Source of the DNA: Tunturiibacter empetritectus
GTDB taxonomy: Bacteria; Acidobacteriota; Terriglobia; Terriglobales; Acidobacteriaceae
NCBI RefSeq assembly: GCF_013410875.1
Contig: NZ_JACCCU010000001.1
Coordinates: 1,550,001 to 1,614,000, forward strand
Length of the DNA: 64,000 nucleotides
Direction of reading: 5' to 3'
The position numbers were made by a program, and so were the translations under genes. The notes under the pieces are model-generated. The model searched no databases and was not told where the DNA came from. It worked only from the letters and a program-made list of their open reading frames with translations. Positions 36,433-45,886 of the stretch are shown here, one piece after another (within the stretch, counting starts at the first letter, position 1; each line of letters opens with the position of its first letter).

Positions 36433-39400
36433 TTATTCGGCTGCCTGCAACTTGGAGAGCTTCTCGAGATCTTTGAGGGTCTCTTTGCTGAGGGCTTTTT
36501 CGTGGAGGAGGAGTTCTGCTGCGCGGACGCGAGGGGTGCCGTGGAACCAGTCCTGCACGATGTTGTTCTTGAGGAGGTTGGTCACGGCGAGGAGGCACAT
36601 GCCCTGGTGGTGGGCCATCCAGGAGCGCACGAGTTGAGGTTGATGGCCTTCCGTGTAGTCGGCTGCTTCGTAGAAGCCGTAGTCTCCCATCCAATCCAAC
36701 GCTGCCATGCGGCGAAGATTTGCGATGGAGTCTTTGCGAAGAAGAGGGAGGGCGAGGAAGCTGGAGTAGGGCGAGATGACGGGGCCATCTTCGGCTCCGT
36801 ACTTCAGTGCGAGTTTGGGAATACCCCAGGCTTGGTAGCTGTAGCGGCCTTGAGGATCTTTTTTAGAGAAGCCTGACTCGGAGATTCCCCAGGGGATGTT
36901 GCGGACGTGATCCTTTTGGATGCGAACGGCCGACTCGAGTGAGCGCGCGATGAGGGTGTCGGGAAAGGTGCGCATCCAGAGGGACGGCATTAGGTACTCG
37001 AACATGGTTCCGGTCCAGGAGAGGAGAGCGGCGCGTCCGTTGACCAGGACGTGGGAGCGGTCGAGGCGAAACCATGATTGCTGGGGGATGTCGCCTTTGG
37101 CTACGGCGATGAAGGAGGCGATGCGGGCCTCGGAGGCGAGGAGGTCGTAGCAGGAGGAGTAGAGCTCGTGCGTGTTGCCGTCGTAGCCGATGGAGAGGAG
37201 CTGACGGGCTTCGACGAGGAGGAAGCCGTACTCCATGGCGTCGGCGTGGCGCTCTGCTTCGCTGGCGATGGAGGTGATGTCGGATTTGAGTTGGGCGAGG
37301 CGTTGCCGGGTGGCTGGGAGGAGGGCTAACAGCTCGGCGGCGGCGGTGGCGAGGGGGGAGTCGGTTGGCAGGTCGCGTGAGGCACCGGAGAGTTTTGATT
37401 CCAATTCTGTTACATATTCGGCTGCGTCGAGGAGGGTTGGAATCGATTTGTGTTCGGAGCCGTAGAGTTGAGGTGGGACGAAGAGAGATTCGAAGCGGGG
37501 AAGGAGCCAGGGAGTGTACTGCTCGGCGAAGAGAGATAACGCCGCGAGACGGCTTGAGATTTCATTGGCCGACCATTGCTTGTTGTCTTGACTGGGCGGG
37601 GCGTCGCTTGCGGGCTTGGATTGTTGCGCGGCTTTAGCTTGTTGCGCGATGGAGCGGAGGTGCGACCGGATCGCGGTTGCCGGGGGTTCGGCCGGCGCTA
37701 GAGTGATGGTGGTCTTGACGGGTGGCTGCTGCATTTGTTTCAGGCCGGCGAAGGTTTCTGGCGCGAGGATGGGGCGCTTGAGGAGATCGAGTGCACCGGT
37801 GCGCAGGGTGTAGAGGGAGGCGGCAAGATTGCCGCTGTCGACTGCAGAGACGATGTGGGGCAGGATGGGACGGAGGGTTTCGATGTCGTACCAGTTGTAG
37901 ATGTGGCCGCGTTGCTTTTCGAGGCGGTCGTAGGTGGTGAGGGTTCCGAGCGTGGCCTGGGCGAACTCGGGCAGAGTGAGGAAGCCGAACTCGTACGCGG
38001 CCTGACGGGCGTTGAAGAGCATGCCGAGGTTGGTGGGGGAGAGTTTTTTGATCTGGAGGGTGTTCTGCTCTTCGACGTTGTCGGGGATGAGCCAGTGATT
38101 TTTCTCGTCGCCGAAGTCGTGAAAGTAGCGCCAGATATAGAGCGCCTGTTGCTGCAGGAAGTTGGTGTCGTCGGCGGTGAGGGGGCCTTCTTCGCGGCGG
38201 GGCGGGGAGTTGAGCCAGATGGCTACCAGAGGTGCGATGGCCCATAGAAGAAGGACTGGAGAGGCGGCTACGAGGGACCAGATGTTGTGAAAGGCGAGGG
38301 CGAGGGCTATGAGTACGGCCGCGACGGGGGAGAGCTGAAGGTAGATGTCGAGGGGGGTTCGGGACTTGCCGGATTCTGCCTGGGCGGCTGTCTCCCACTC
38401 GAGCATGTGTTTGCCGGAGACCAAGGTCCGGCTTAGAGAGCGGACGATGGCGTCGATGGCAAGGAACATGTGGTGCGGGAGGAAGGTGAGGTTCAGCATG
38501 GTGAAGCCGAAGGAGGTGGCGAAGGTGAGGACCCCCTCGCGTGCGCCGACGAAGCTGAGTTTGAGCAGAGCTCGGCCGAGGTTGAAGCCAAGTTGCACAA
38601 GGACTGGGAGGAGGAGAAGGACCAAGCCGGCTATGGTCCAGTAGAGTGCGCCGCCGGGGAGGACAAACCAGCCAAGGAGAAAGAGGAGGAAGGTGACGGG
38701 TTCGACGAGGCTGCGGCGGAGGTTGTCGAAGATCTTCCAGCGGGAGACGGTGTTGATGGGGTTGGGGACGGACTTGCCAGATTCGTCGGGGACGAGAGCG
38801 AAGAGCCAGCGGGCGATCTGCCAGTCGCCGCGGACCCAGCGATGCTTGCGGCGGGTGTGGGCGGAGTAGTGGGAGGGATAGTCGTCGATGATCTCGATGT
38901 CGGTGACGAGACCGGCGCGGGCGTAAGAGCCTTCGATGAGGTCGTGCGAGAGGAGAGCGTTGCGGGGGAAGCGGCGGTCGAGGACCTCGTGGAGGATGGC
39001 AACCTCGTAGATGCCTTTGCCGGCGAAGATGCCTTCGCCGAAGAGATCCTGATAGACGTCGGATACGGCGCGGGTGTAGATGTCGAAGCCGGTTTCGCCG
39101 GAGTAGAGAGAGGCGAGGCGGGAGCGCGAGGCGGAGGAGACGCTGACTCCGACGCGTGGCTGGAGGATGCCGTAGCCTTGAGTGACGATGCGGAGTCGGG
39201 GGTTGACGATGGCTTGGTTGAGCGGGTGGGCCATGGTGCCGACCATGCGGGCCGCGGTGCCGCGAGGGAGTTGGGTGTCGGAGTCGAGGGTGATGACGTA
39301 CCGGACGTGTTGCAGGATTTCGAGCGGCCCGGCTTTCAGAGGGAAGCTGTCCTCCTCGTTGAGGAGAAATTTGTTGAGGTCGAGGAGCTTGCCGCGTTTG

Positions 39401-40938
39401 CGCTCCCATCCCATCCAGACGCCCTGGCGGGAGTTGAAGACACGGTAGCGGTGGAAGAGGAAGAAGGCTCCGCCCTTGGTGCGAGGGTATTTTGCGTTGA
39501 GATGATCGACGCAGTCTGCTGCGAGTTTGGCGAGGAGATTGGAGTCTTCGTCCAAGGGACGGGCCTTGGTGTCGGGCAGATCGGTGAGGAGGCCGAAGTG
39601 GATGTTTGGGTCCTGGTTGGAGAGGTAGCGGGCTTCGAGTTCGTCGAAGAGCTCGCGAACCTGGATCTCGTTGAGCAGGAGTGTGGGGACGACGACGAGG
39701 GTGATGGCGTCGCTGGGGACGCTCTTGGAGAGATCGATCTTAGGGAGAGACTCTGCGTGCATGAGCGCGGTGACGGTATTGTTAATGAGGTCGACGCCGC
39801 CCTGGGTTGCGGGAAGAAGCGCGAGCAGGAGCGCTACCATGACCGGCCAGAAGGCGTGATGCGGAACCAGGGGGGCGATGATGGCGACGATGAGGAGACA
39901 GGACAGCGTGAAGATGCCCAGGATGTAGAAGTCTTCGTTGAAGCGGCGGAGGAAGGCGCGGATTCGTTCGATGGGGGGAGGGTGGTATCCGATGCGGCGG
40001 TGAAGTTCGGGGAGACCTTCGGCGAAGAGGTAGTAACCGATGTGGCGGATGCGCAGAGCGAGGCGGGGATCGGGGTCAGAGGTTGTAGCGGCGTTGCGTG
40101 CGAGGTTGAGGGCGATCTGGGCGGTTTGGACCTCGCTGGCGTCGGCGTAGTGGGCTAGCTCTGCTACGCGCATGTGGTAGTTGTGGCGGGTTTCGTCCTC
40201 CATGCGAGCGAAGACGGCTGCGGGGTCTTCGCGCAGGACGGAGTCGAAGGCGATGAGAGGCTCGAGGACGTTGCGCCACTCGAACTGGTTGAGGCGGCGC
40301 ATGCTGTGGAGGATTGCGGAGAAGGGCGACTGCTCGATGGGCGGGAGGGGGCCGGCGGCGAAGGCTTCTTCGGCACGGTCAAGGATGTATTCGAGCTGCG
40401 CGAGCTTGAGGGCTTGCGGGAGGACTGTGATCTCTTCGAGCAGAAGCGCGTCGCGTTGCTGGGCCTGCTGGACGTAGACGGTGAGAGATTCGTCGGACCA
40501 GATGCCGCGGGCTGCGACGAGGTACCCCTCGGTAAGATTGATGGCTCGCGGCAGATCGCTGTCTTTGTCTACGCGGACGTGAGGGAGAGATGCGAAGGTT
40601 TCGGCGGTGTTGTCTCCTGCGATGAGCGCGGACTCGAGCATGCGGGTGCTTTCGAGGAGTTCGAGCTCTGGGGTGAGCTCGTGGATGGAGGCGGTTTTCT
40701 TGCAGGTGCGAAGGACTTCGGAGAGACGCTGTTTGAGGCTGGCGAGGCGTTTTGAGAGCCCGTCGGATTTTGCGCTGGCCGGTACCATCTCCCACTGGCG
40801 GCTCATGGCATCGGCACGCGCTCTAAGCTCATCGTCAGAGACGGAGGGTTTTTCGGGGAGGCCCGCAGTCGGCATCTCCGGTGCAGTGAGCGGCAGAGCG
40901 TGTTCTGCGGTGACAGGATTCTGTGAAGATGGTGCCAT
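36433..40938 (-). CDS. cyclic beta-glucan-synthase-like glycosyltransferase lacking GH94
   Basis: 1501 residues. Middle region carries a GT84-type inverting glycosyltransferase: YVITLDSDTQLPRGTAARM (DxD near residue 549) and RGDWQIARW (near 707). Membrane helices occur around ILGIFTLSCLLIVAIIA, LLFLLGWFVLPGGALYW and VLLLWAIAPLVAIWL. The C-terminal part (about 1270-1470) resembles the PF10091 glycoamylase-type cyclising domain (WGIPKLALKYG, SPYSSFLALPLL, HHQGMCLLAVTNLL). Homologues of the NdvB/Cgs type are ~2800 residues and end in a GH94 phosphorylase that controls chain length; here the frame stops right after PF10091 (LEKLSKLQAAE). Probable product: periplasmic or extracellular beta-glucan. 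The start ATG 40938 gives MAPSSQNPVT. Confidence 0.88.
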   Translation of the reverse strand: MAPSSQNPVTAEHALPLTAPEMPTAGLPEKPSVSDDELRARADAMSRQWEMVPASAKSDGLSKRLASLKQRLSEVLRTCKKTASIHELTPELELLESTRMLESALIAGDNTAETFASLPHVRVDKDSDLPRAINLTEGYLVAARGIWSDESLTVYVQQAQQRDALLLEEITVLPQALKLAQLEYILDRAEEAFAAGPLPPIEQSPFSAILHSMRRLNQFEWRNVLEPLIAFDSVLREDPAAVFARMEDETRHNYHMRVAELAHYADASEVQTAQIALNLARNAATTSDPDPRLALRIRHIGYYLFAEGLPELHRRIGYHPPPIERIRAFLRRFNEDFYILGIFTLSCLLIVAIIAPLVPHHAFWPVMVALLLALLPATQGGVDLINNTVTALMHAESLPKIDLSKSVPSDAITLVVVPTLLLNEIQVRELFDELEARYLSNQDPNIHFGLLTDLPDTKARPLDEDSNLLAKLAADCVDHLNAKYPRTKGGAFFLFHRYRVFNSRQGVWMGWERKRGKLLDLNKFLLNEEDSFPLKAGPLEILQHVRYVITLDSDTQLPRGTAARMVGTMAHPLNQAIVNPRLRIVTQGYGILQPRVGVSVSSASRSRLASLYSGETGFDIYTRAVSDVYQDLFGEGIFAGKGIYEVAILHEVLDRRFPRNALLSHDLIEGSYARAGLVTDIEIIDDYPSHYSAHTRRKHRWVRGDWQIARWLFALVPDESGKSVPNPINTVSRWKIFDNLRRSLVEPVTFLLFLLGWFVLPGGALYWTIAGLVLLLLPVLVQLGFNLGRALLKLSFVGAREGVLTFATSFGFTMLNLTFLPHHMFLAIDAIVRSLSRTLVSGKHMLEWETAAQAESGKSRTPLDIYLQLSPVAAVLIALALAFHNIWSLVAASPVLLLWAIAPLVAIWLNSPPRREEGPLTADDTNFLQQQALYIWRYFHDFGDEKNHWLIPDNVEEQNTLQIKKLSPTNLGMLFNARQAAYEFGFLTLPEFAQATLGTLTTYDRLEKQRGHIYNWYDIETLRPILPHIVSAVDSGNLAASLYTLRTGALDLLKRPILAPETFAGLKQMQQPPVKTTITLAPAEPPATAIRSHLRSIAQQAKAAQQSKPASDAPPSQDNKQWSANEISSRLAALSLFAEQYTPWLLPRFESLFVPPQLYGSEHKSIPTLLDAAEYVTELESKLSGASRDLPTDSPLATAAAELLALLPATRQRLAQLKSDITSIASEAERHADAMEYGFLLVEARQLLSIGYDGNTHELYSSCYDLLASEARIASFIAVAKGDIPQQSWFRLDRSHVLVNGRAALLSWTGTMFEYLMPSLWMRTFPDTLIARSLESAVRIQKDHVRNIPWGISESGFSKKDPQGRYSYQAWGIPKLALKYGAEDGPVISPYSSFLALPLLRKDSIANLRRMAALDWMGDYGFYEAADYTEGHQPQLVRSWMAHHQGMCLLAVTNLLKNNIVQDWFHGTPRVRAAELLLHEKALSKETLKDLEKLSKLQAAE

Positions 40939-41044
40939 GTAGCTTTTCTCTATCCATTCTCCCGCCGCGACGGGTGCTGACTGCGATTATCTGCTGATAC
41001 CGACTCCTCTGCCGGTGCTGACTGGGTGAGATGCGAGGGTGAGT

Positions 41045-42886
41045 TTACCTGTAGCTTGCGGCTTGCATCTCGAACATGCTCGCATAGAGCCCATTTTTTT
41101 CTATGAGTTGTTGGTGATTGCCTTCTTCGAGGAGACGTCCGCCGGAGAGGACGACGATGCGGTCGGCCATGCGTACGGTGGAGAAGCGGTGGGAGATGAG
41201 CAGGGCCATCTTTCCAAGGGTCAGCTCGGCGAAGCGCTCGAAGACCTCGAGTTCGCTGCGTGCATCGAGAGCTGCGGTGGGCTCGTCGAGGATGAGGAGC
41301 TGGGCGTCGCGGAGATAGGCGCGGGCGAGGGCTATCTTCTGCCACTCCCCGCCGGAGAGTTCTACGCCACCTTCGAAGCGGCGGCCGAGCATCTGATCGT
41401 ACCCGTCGGCGAGCTTGGTGACGACGGTGTCGGCGAGGCTCTTGTGGGCGGCGAGCTCGATGTCGCTGTCCTGAGAGGGCTGATCGATGCGGCCTACGGC
41501 GATGTTTTCGCGCGCGGTCATCTCGAAGCGCATGAAGTCCTGAAAGATGACGCCGATGTGACGGTGGAGGTCTTCGAGGTTGTACTCGCGGAGGTCGATG
41601 CCGTCGAGCAAGATCTGCCCCTCGGTGGGATCGTAGAGTCGGGTGATGAGTTTGACGACGGTGGTCTTGCCCTGGCCGTTTTCTCCAATGAGCGCGATTC
41701 TCTCTCCGGGCGAGAGGGTGAGGTTGAAGTCTTTAAGGACGGTCCGGTTGGTGCCGGGATAGGTGAAGGAGACGTTGCGGAACTCGAAGCCGCGTTGGAT
41801 CTTTGCAGGGGCGGGATGCCCGTCGGGGTTGGAGATAACGGTTGGCTTCATGTCGAAGAAGGCGATGAGGTCGGTGAGGAAGAGGGCCTGGTCGGCGATG
41901 CCGGAGGCGGTGGAGAAGACCTGCTGGAGGTTGGAGCTGGCTTGCTGGATGGCAGTGGTGAGAAATCCGAACTGGCCGATGTTGTAGGCGCCGTGCAGGG
42001 TGCGCCAGATGACGTAGACGTAGGCTCCGTAGTAGCCGAGCGTGCCGATGACGCCGAGCAGACCGCCGACGATGAGTTTCGATCTGGAGAGAGTGACGTC
42101 TTCGAGATAGATCTGATTGGCGAGTGTTTGAAATCTATCGGTGAAGAATTTGTTCAAGCCGAAGAGCTTTACTTCTTTCGCGCCTTCGCGGCTTCCGGCG
42201 ACCTGCCGGAGGTAGTCCATCTGACGCTTGGCGGGGGTCTGGCGGAAGTTTTTTGCGTAGCCGAGGAAGGCATAGTGGGTCTCGCCGAGGAAGGAGGGGA
42301 GGACGCCAAGTGCGAGGAGGAGGACCAGCCAGGGGGAGGCGAGCGCGAGAGCGGCAGAGAACGAGAGGGTGGTGATGATCTGCGTGACCAGACGGCCTAG
42401 CTGCTGGATCATGGCGAGGCGGTCGGTGGCCTGCACGCGGGCGCGTTCGAGGCGGTCGTAGAAGACGGGATCTTCATAGGTGGTGAGGTCGAGACGCGCG
42501 GCCTGCTCCATGACGCGTACGCTAACGTACTGGGTATAGCGATTGGCGAGGAGGGAGTCGGAGTAGTCGATGGCTCGGGTGATGAGGCCAAGGGCGACGT
42601 TGAGGATGACCTCGGCGATGACGAGCTTCCAGAAGTTGGGGGCAAGGGCGTGGCCGCGAATGACCTCTGCGATGTCATTCAGAATGTATGCGGCGATCTT
42701 CGCGATACCGAAGGGAAGGGTGGCGACGATCAGTCGAAGGAAGAGCCCCCATGTGACGACGGCGCGGCCTGACTCCCAGAGGATACGCAGGACGGCGGGC
42801 ATGTTTTTCAGGGCGCTGATTCGATCGCGCCATGGACTCTCAGCTTTCACAGGGTCTTTCAAATCGCTCCTAAAGTGAGACTGCAA
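41045..42886 (-). CDS. ABC exporter, fused permease/ATPase
   Basis: 613 residues: an N-terminal six-helix membrane domain (hydrophobic segments near RLIVATLPFGIAKIAAY, LNVALGLIT, SFSAALALASPWLVLLLALGVLP, GVIGTLGYYGAYVYVI) and a C-terminal nucleotide-binding domain with Walker A GENGQGKTT (about 398), Q-loop region GVIFQDF, signature LSGGEWQKIALARA (about 507) and Walker B LLILDEPTAALDARS (about 529), then the switch HRF. Typical of homodimeric lipid, peptide or polysaccharide exporters. It lies next to the glucan-synthase-like gene (107 bases, same strand), so export of a glucan or oligosaccharide is a fair guess. Confidence 0.9.
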   Translation of the reverse strand: MQSHFRSDLKDPVKAESPWRDRISALKNMPAVLRILWESGRAVVTWGLFLRLIVATLPFGIAKIAAYILNDIAEVIRGHALAPNFWKLVIAEVILNVALGLITRAIDYSDSLLANRYTQYVSVRVMEQAARLDLTTYEDPVFYDRLERARVQATDRLAMIQQLGRLVTQIITTLSFSAALALASPWLVLLLALGVLPSFLGETHYAFLGYAKNFRQTPAKRQMDYLRQVAGSREGAKEVKLFGLNKFFTDRFQTLANQIYLEDVTLSRSKLIVGGLLGVIGTLGYYGAYVYVIWRTLHGAYNIGQFGFLTTAIQQASSNLQQVFSTASGIADQALFLTDLIAFFDMKPTVISNPDGHPAPAKIQRGFEFRNVSFTYPGTNRTVLKDFNLTLSPGERIALIGENGQGKTTVVKLITRLYDPTEGQILLDGIDLREYNLEDLHRHIGVIFQDFMRFEMTARENIAVGRIDQPSQDSDIELAAHKSLADTVVTKLADGYDQMLGRRFEGGVELSGGEWQKIALARAYLRDAQLLILDEPTAALDARSELEVFERFAELTLGKMALLISHRFSTVRMADRIVVLSGGRLLEEGNHQQLIEKNGLYASMFEMQAASYR

Positions 42887-42995
42887 AAGAGAAAGGACGA
42901 GTCACATAGAAGTTATGGCTGCACTTAATGGATGCAGTAAAGCTATCAGGTGTTGGATAGTTCGTGGGCGGGGGATTGGCTCTTGCGGTTTGCGG

Positions 42996-44009
42996 TCATT
43001 GGGTTGTGGAGAGGGTTAGCTGCTGCCAGATTTCGGGGTCGACGGGGACGCCGAGGCGCATGTTCTCTTCTCGAAGCTGCAGGGTCTGTTCGCCTGGGTA
43101 GCGGATCGGGTTGCTGGGATCGGCTGGCGTTGCTTGATGGAGAGAGTCGAGGATGCCTTCGGCGATGCGGGTGAGTTCGTCGGGATCGGCGATGGCGGTT
43201 GGGCTAATGGCGAGGAAGACCTGGGAGAGGCCGGACTCGCGAAGCGGATCGCTGGGAATCTGGTGGGTTGCGAGGCCGCCGGAGAGCATCGCGGCGAGCA
43301 TGTCGAGGACGAGGGAGAGTCCTGAGCCCTTCCAGTAGCCGACGGGTAGGGCGCGCTGGGAGGACTCGATGGCTGCTGGATCGCGAGTGAGATTACCTGC
43401 GGTGTCGAAGCCGCCCTCGACGGGGAGAGGTTCCCCTCGTTTGCTGTAGGCGGCGAGCGTGCCGTAGGAGAACTGCGACATTGCCATGTCCAGTACGACG
43501 TGGCCGCCGGGGTGGGGGACGGCGATGACGAGGGGGTTGTTGCCGAGGGCGGGTGTGGTGGCTCCCCAGGGAGGGAGGTTGGCGAGGGTGTTGGTCCAGC
43601 AGAGGGCGAAGAGGCCTTGCTCGGCGGCCTGCCAGCCGTAGGTTCCGCCGCGCATCCAGTGGTTGGTGTTGGCGAGAGCGACTGCGCCTGTGCCGTGTTG
43701 TTGGGCGAGGGTGATGGCTCGTTGCATGGAGGCGTGGGCGTTGAGATTGCCGATGCCGCTATGGCCGTCCCATCGCTCGATGGCTCCGATGCCGGCGGAT
43801 TTGGTGGGCTCTGCGTAGACGTCGATGCTGCCGTTGCGAATGGTTTCAACGAAGCGAGGGAATCGATTGAGGCCGTGGGTGTAAATGCCGTCGCGGGTGG
43901 TTTCTGCGAAGAGGCGGGCGCAGAGGGTGGCGCGGGCTTCGGTTAGTCCGAGTTGATGCATGGCGCGGAGGAGGGCCGCGTGGAGTTGGTCGAAGGGGAC
44001 TCGAAGCAT
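42996..44009 (-). CDS. Ldh-family NAD(P)H dehydrogenase (DlgD/YiaK-like)
   Basis: 337 residues of the LDH2/malate-dehydrogenase fold found in 2,3-diketo-L-gulonate reductase (YiaK/DlgD), ureidoglycolate dehydrogenase and sulfolactate dehydrogenase. Seen: an N-terminal helical domain with HGLNRFPRFVETIRNG, the catalytic-loop NTNHWMRGGTYGW with His-Trp, and DMAMSQFSYGTLAAYSKRGE for cofactor binding. Given KduD, KduI, KdgK and KDPG aldolase nearby, a reductive step on a sugar acid is likely, but the exact substrate is not readable. Two reading frames overlap it on the same strand but it alone has the family pattern. Confidence 0.85.
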   Translation of the reverse strand: MLRVPFDQLHAALLRAMHQLGLTEARATLCARLFAETTRDGIYTHGLNRFPRFVETIRNGSIDVYAEPTKSAGIGAIERWDGHSGIGNLNAHASMQRAITLAQQHGTGAVALANTNHWMRGGTYGWQAAEQGLFALCWTNTLANLPPWGATTPALGNNPLVIAVPHPGGHVVLDMAMSQFSYGTLAAYSKRGEPLPVEGGFDTAGNLTRDPAAIESSQRALPVGYWKGSGLSLVLDMLAAMLSGGLATHQIPSDPLRESGLSQVFLAISPTAIADPDELTRIAEGILDSLHQATPADPSNPIRYPGEQTLQLREENMRLGVPVDPEIWQQLTLSTTQ

Positions 44010-44105
44010 GGGTTCAGTTTAATGCTTGTCGAACCTATCTAACCAGAGGTTGCTTGTCCATTTCGATCAGAGGTTATTCGTGGATTCGGTGAATGCCTCA
44101 GGCGG

Positions 44106-44303
44106 TTAGTTCTTGCTGGATGCGGCGTGTTCGCTTGCCTGTTTCGAGTGCTCGAAGGCTTTTGTGGAGTGTTCGTGGGCTTGCTTGGAGAGCTCGTGGG
44201 CGGTGAGGTGATCGCCTTTGCCGTGCGCTGTGGCTGCGGCCTGATGGGCGTGGGCGGCTTTGTTGTGATACTCGGCGGCGCGGTCGTGCGGGCTCTGCGG
44301 CAT
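44106..44303 (-). CDS. small Ala/His-rich helical protein
   Basis: 65 residues: MPQSPHDRAAEYHNKAAHAH and repeats of A-H-x-x-S/T-K-x-A-x-E-H, predicted as one or two amphipathic helices with a heptad-like pattern. Homologues of this type occur widely in soil bacteria without a known function; metal binding by the His residues or a stress role are possibilities. ATG 44303 precedes; the frame begins exactly at the Met with no signal peptide. Confidence 0.55.
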   Translation of the reverse strand: MPQSPHDRAAEYHNKAAHAHQAAATAHGKGDHLTAHELSKQAHEHSTKAFEHSKQASEHAASSKN

Positions 44304-44385
44304 GATGTACTCCTTGGCTTCTTGGATGCTTGTTCAGGCTAAAGTGGGAGCAGATTCTATCTCCCATCTTCTATCTGCCCCTCTT

Positions 44386-45171
44386 TTATCTGCCCATCCA
44401 GCCGCCGTCGACGGTGAGGACGGTCCCGGTGACGTAGTTGCTGGCGGGAGAGCTGAGGTAGAGTGCAGCGCCTGCGAGGTCTTCGGGTTGGCCCCAGCGC
44501 GCGGCGGGGATGCGGTCGAGGATCTGGCGGTTGCGGGTTTCGTCGGACTGAAGGGCTTCGGTGTTGGTGGTGGCGAAGTAGCCGGGTGCGATGGCGTTGA
44601 CCTGGATGCCTTTGGGAGCCCACTCGTTGGCGAGGGCCTTGGTGAGTTGGGCTACGCCGCCTTTGCTGGCGGCGTAGGCGGGGACGCGGATGCCGCCCTG
44701 AAAGCTGAGCAGGGAGGCGATGTTGACGATTTTTCCGCAGTTTGTTTCGAGGCCGCCGCGTGGGATCATATCGCGGGCGGCGAGTTGGGAGAGTTGGAAG
44801 ACGCTGGTGAGGTTGACCTGAAGGACCTGTTGCCAGTCTTCGAGGGTGACCTCTTCGGCGGCGGCGCGGAGGATGGTTCCTGCGTTGTTGATGAGGATGT
44901 CGACGCGGCCGAATCTTTCTTTGACCTGGGTGAATAGATCTTCGGCGCCATTGGTGGAGGCGAGATCGGCGCGAAAGGCTGCGGCGTTTTCGCCGATAGC
45001 TGCGGCGGTCTCTGTGGCGGCGCGGCGGTTGCCGTGGCAGGCTACCGTGGCTCCTGCTTGCGAGAGAGCGATGGCAATGGCTGCGCCTAGGCCGCTGGCG
45101 GAACCGGTGACGAGCGCTACTTTGTTGTCGAGGCGGAAGCTTTCGAGGATGTTGAAGGGCTTGGTGGGCAT
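44386..45171 (-). CDS. kduD: 2-deoxy-D-gluconate 3-dehydrogenase (KduD-type SDR)
   Basis: Short-chain dehydrogenase of 261 residues reducing 2,5-diketo-3-deoxygluconate to 2-keto-3-deoxygluconate. Rossmann motif TGSASGLG (residues 22-29), NNAG block DILINNAGTILRAA, catalytic Ser in IVNIASLLSFQGG and YAASKGGV (Tyr/Lys), NPxG-like APGYFATTNTEAL. The FATTNTEAL and EDWQQVL strings are KduD-typical. It is divergent from the exported cupin gene and in the same island as kduI. Confidence 0.88.
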   Translation of the reverse strand: MPTKPFNILESFRLDNKVALVTGSASGLGAAIAIALSQAGATVACHGNRRAATETAAAIGENAAAFRADLASTNGAEDLFTQVKERFGRVDILINNAGTILRAAAEEVTLEDWQQVLQVNLTSVFQLSQLAARDMIPRGGLETNCGKIVNIASLLSFQGGIRVPAYAASKGGVAQLTKALANEWAPKGIQVNAIAPGYFATTNTEALQSDETRNRQILDRIPAARWGQPEDLAGAALYLSSPASNYVTGTVLTVDGGWMGR

Positions 45172-45220
45172 CTAGGCCAATGTACTGGGATCAGAGTTGA
45201 GGAGCAAACGGAATGAGAGG

Positions 45221-45249
45221 TTGACGACAAAGCGGGGGGTCCGTATGGT
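45221..45249 (+). promoter_or_regulatory. candidate sigma-70-type promoter for the exported cupin gene
   Basis: TTGACG (45221) and TATGGT (45244) with a 17-base spacer, 27 bases before the cupin ATG at 45276. GAGGAGACAACTAT ahead of the ATG supplies a ribosome-binding site. Confidence 0.55.
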
Positions 45250-45275
45250 TGGGTATTGTTTGAGGAGACAACTAT

Positions 45276-45821
45276 ATGCGGTGGTTGACGAGGCTGACGG
45301 CTGTTTTGGGGGTCGGGATATTGATGGTATCGGCGGGGTGGTCGCAGGCAACGACGCCTGGAGCGGTTACGCAGGCACAGGTTGGGTTAGTGGATCTGCT
45401 GACGCCGAGTGATGTTGCGACTCGCGGCGCCGAGCAGCTTGAGAAGGCGAAGGCGAGTGCGAACGGGAGCTCCGGTGTGACGCTCGAGAAGTATCCGGCC
45501 CACTACACGATGATTACTGCGAGGGCGAAGAGCGGTGGGGCCGAGGTGCATGCCTACTACTCCGACTTTCTGATTGTGGTGGACGGAGAAGGGACAGAAC
45601 TAACGGGTGGCACAGTGGTCGATGCAAAGGAAGGCGAGAATGGGGAGACGCGTGGGTCGCACCTGGAGGGTGCTACAGCTCATGTACTGCATAAGGGAGA
45701 TATTCTTCACATTACGGCGGGGACGCCGCACCAGGCGATTGAAGGGCCGGGGCAGACGATCACGATCTTTGTCATCAAAGTGGAGAAGCCGGCGGTTAAA
45801 GGAAGCGTCGCTGCGAAATAG
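45276..45821 (+). CDS. exported cupin-domain protein
   Basis: 181 residues. A signal peptide (LTRLTAVLGVGILMVSAGWSQA) is followed by a cupin barrel: YSDFLIVVDGEGTELTGGTV, then HVLHKGDILHITAGTPHQAIEGPGQ, which carries the second cupin motif with His. Periplasmic cupins of this kind occur next to sugar-acid genes, but the ligand is unknown. It is 65 bases before kduI on the same strand and likely shares its transcript. Confidence 0.78.
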   Translation: MRWLTRLTAVLGVGILMVSAGWSQATTPGAVTQAQVGLVDLLTPSDVATRGAEQLEKAKASANGSSGVTLEKYPAHYTMITARAKSGGAEVHAYYSDFLIVVDGEGTELTGGTVVDAKEGENGETRGSHLEGATAHVLHKGDILHITAGTPHQAIEGPGQTITIFVIKVEKPAVKGSVAAK

Positions 45822-45886
45822 CCAGGTCGGCCCGCGGATGCTGATAGCGCGGGGGCTCTTATACTGGACTGGATCGGAGATAGGGA

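Noticed and set aside
38470..40158. Long plus-strand frame (562 codons) opposite the glucan-synthase-like gene
   Set aside because: Acidic/Gly-rich shadow of the minus-strand gene caused by GC bias at third positions; no domain pattern.
41039..42400. Plus-strand frame (453 codons) opposite the ABC exporter
   Set aside because: Antisense shadow; the minus-strand frame has Walker A, signature and Walker B.
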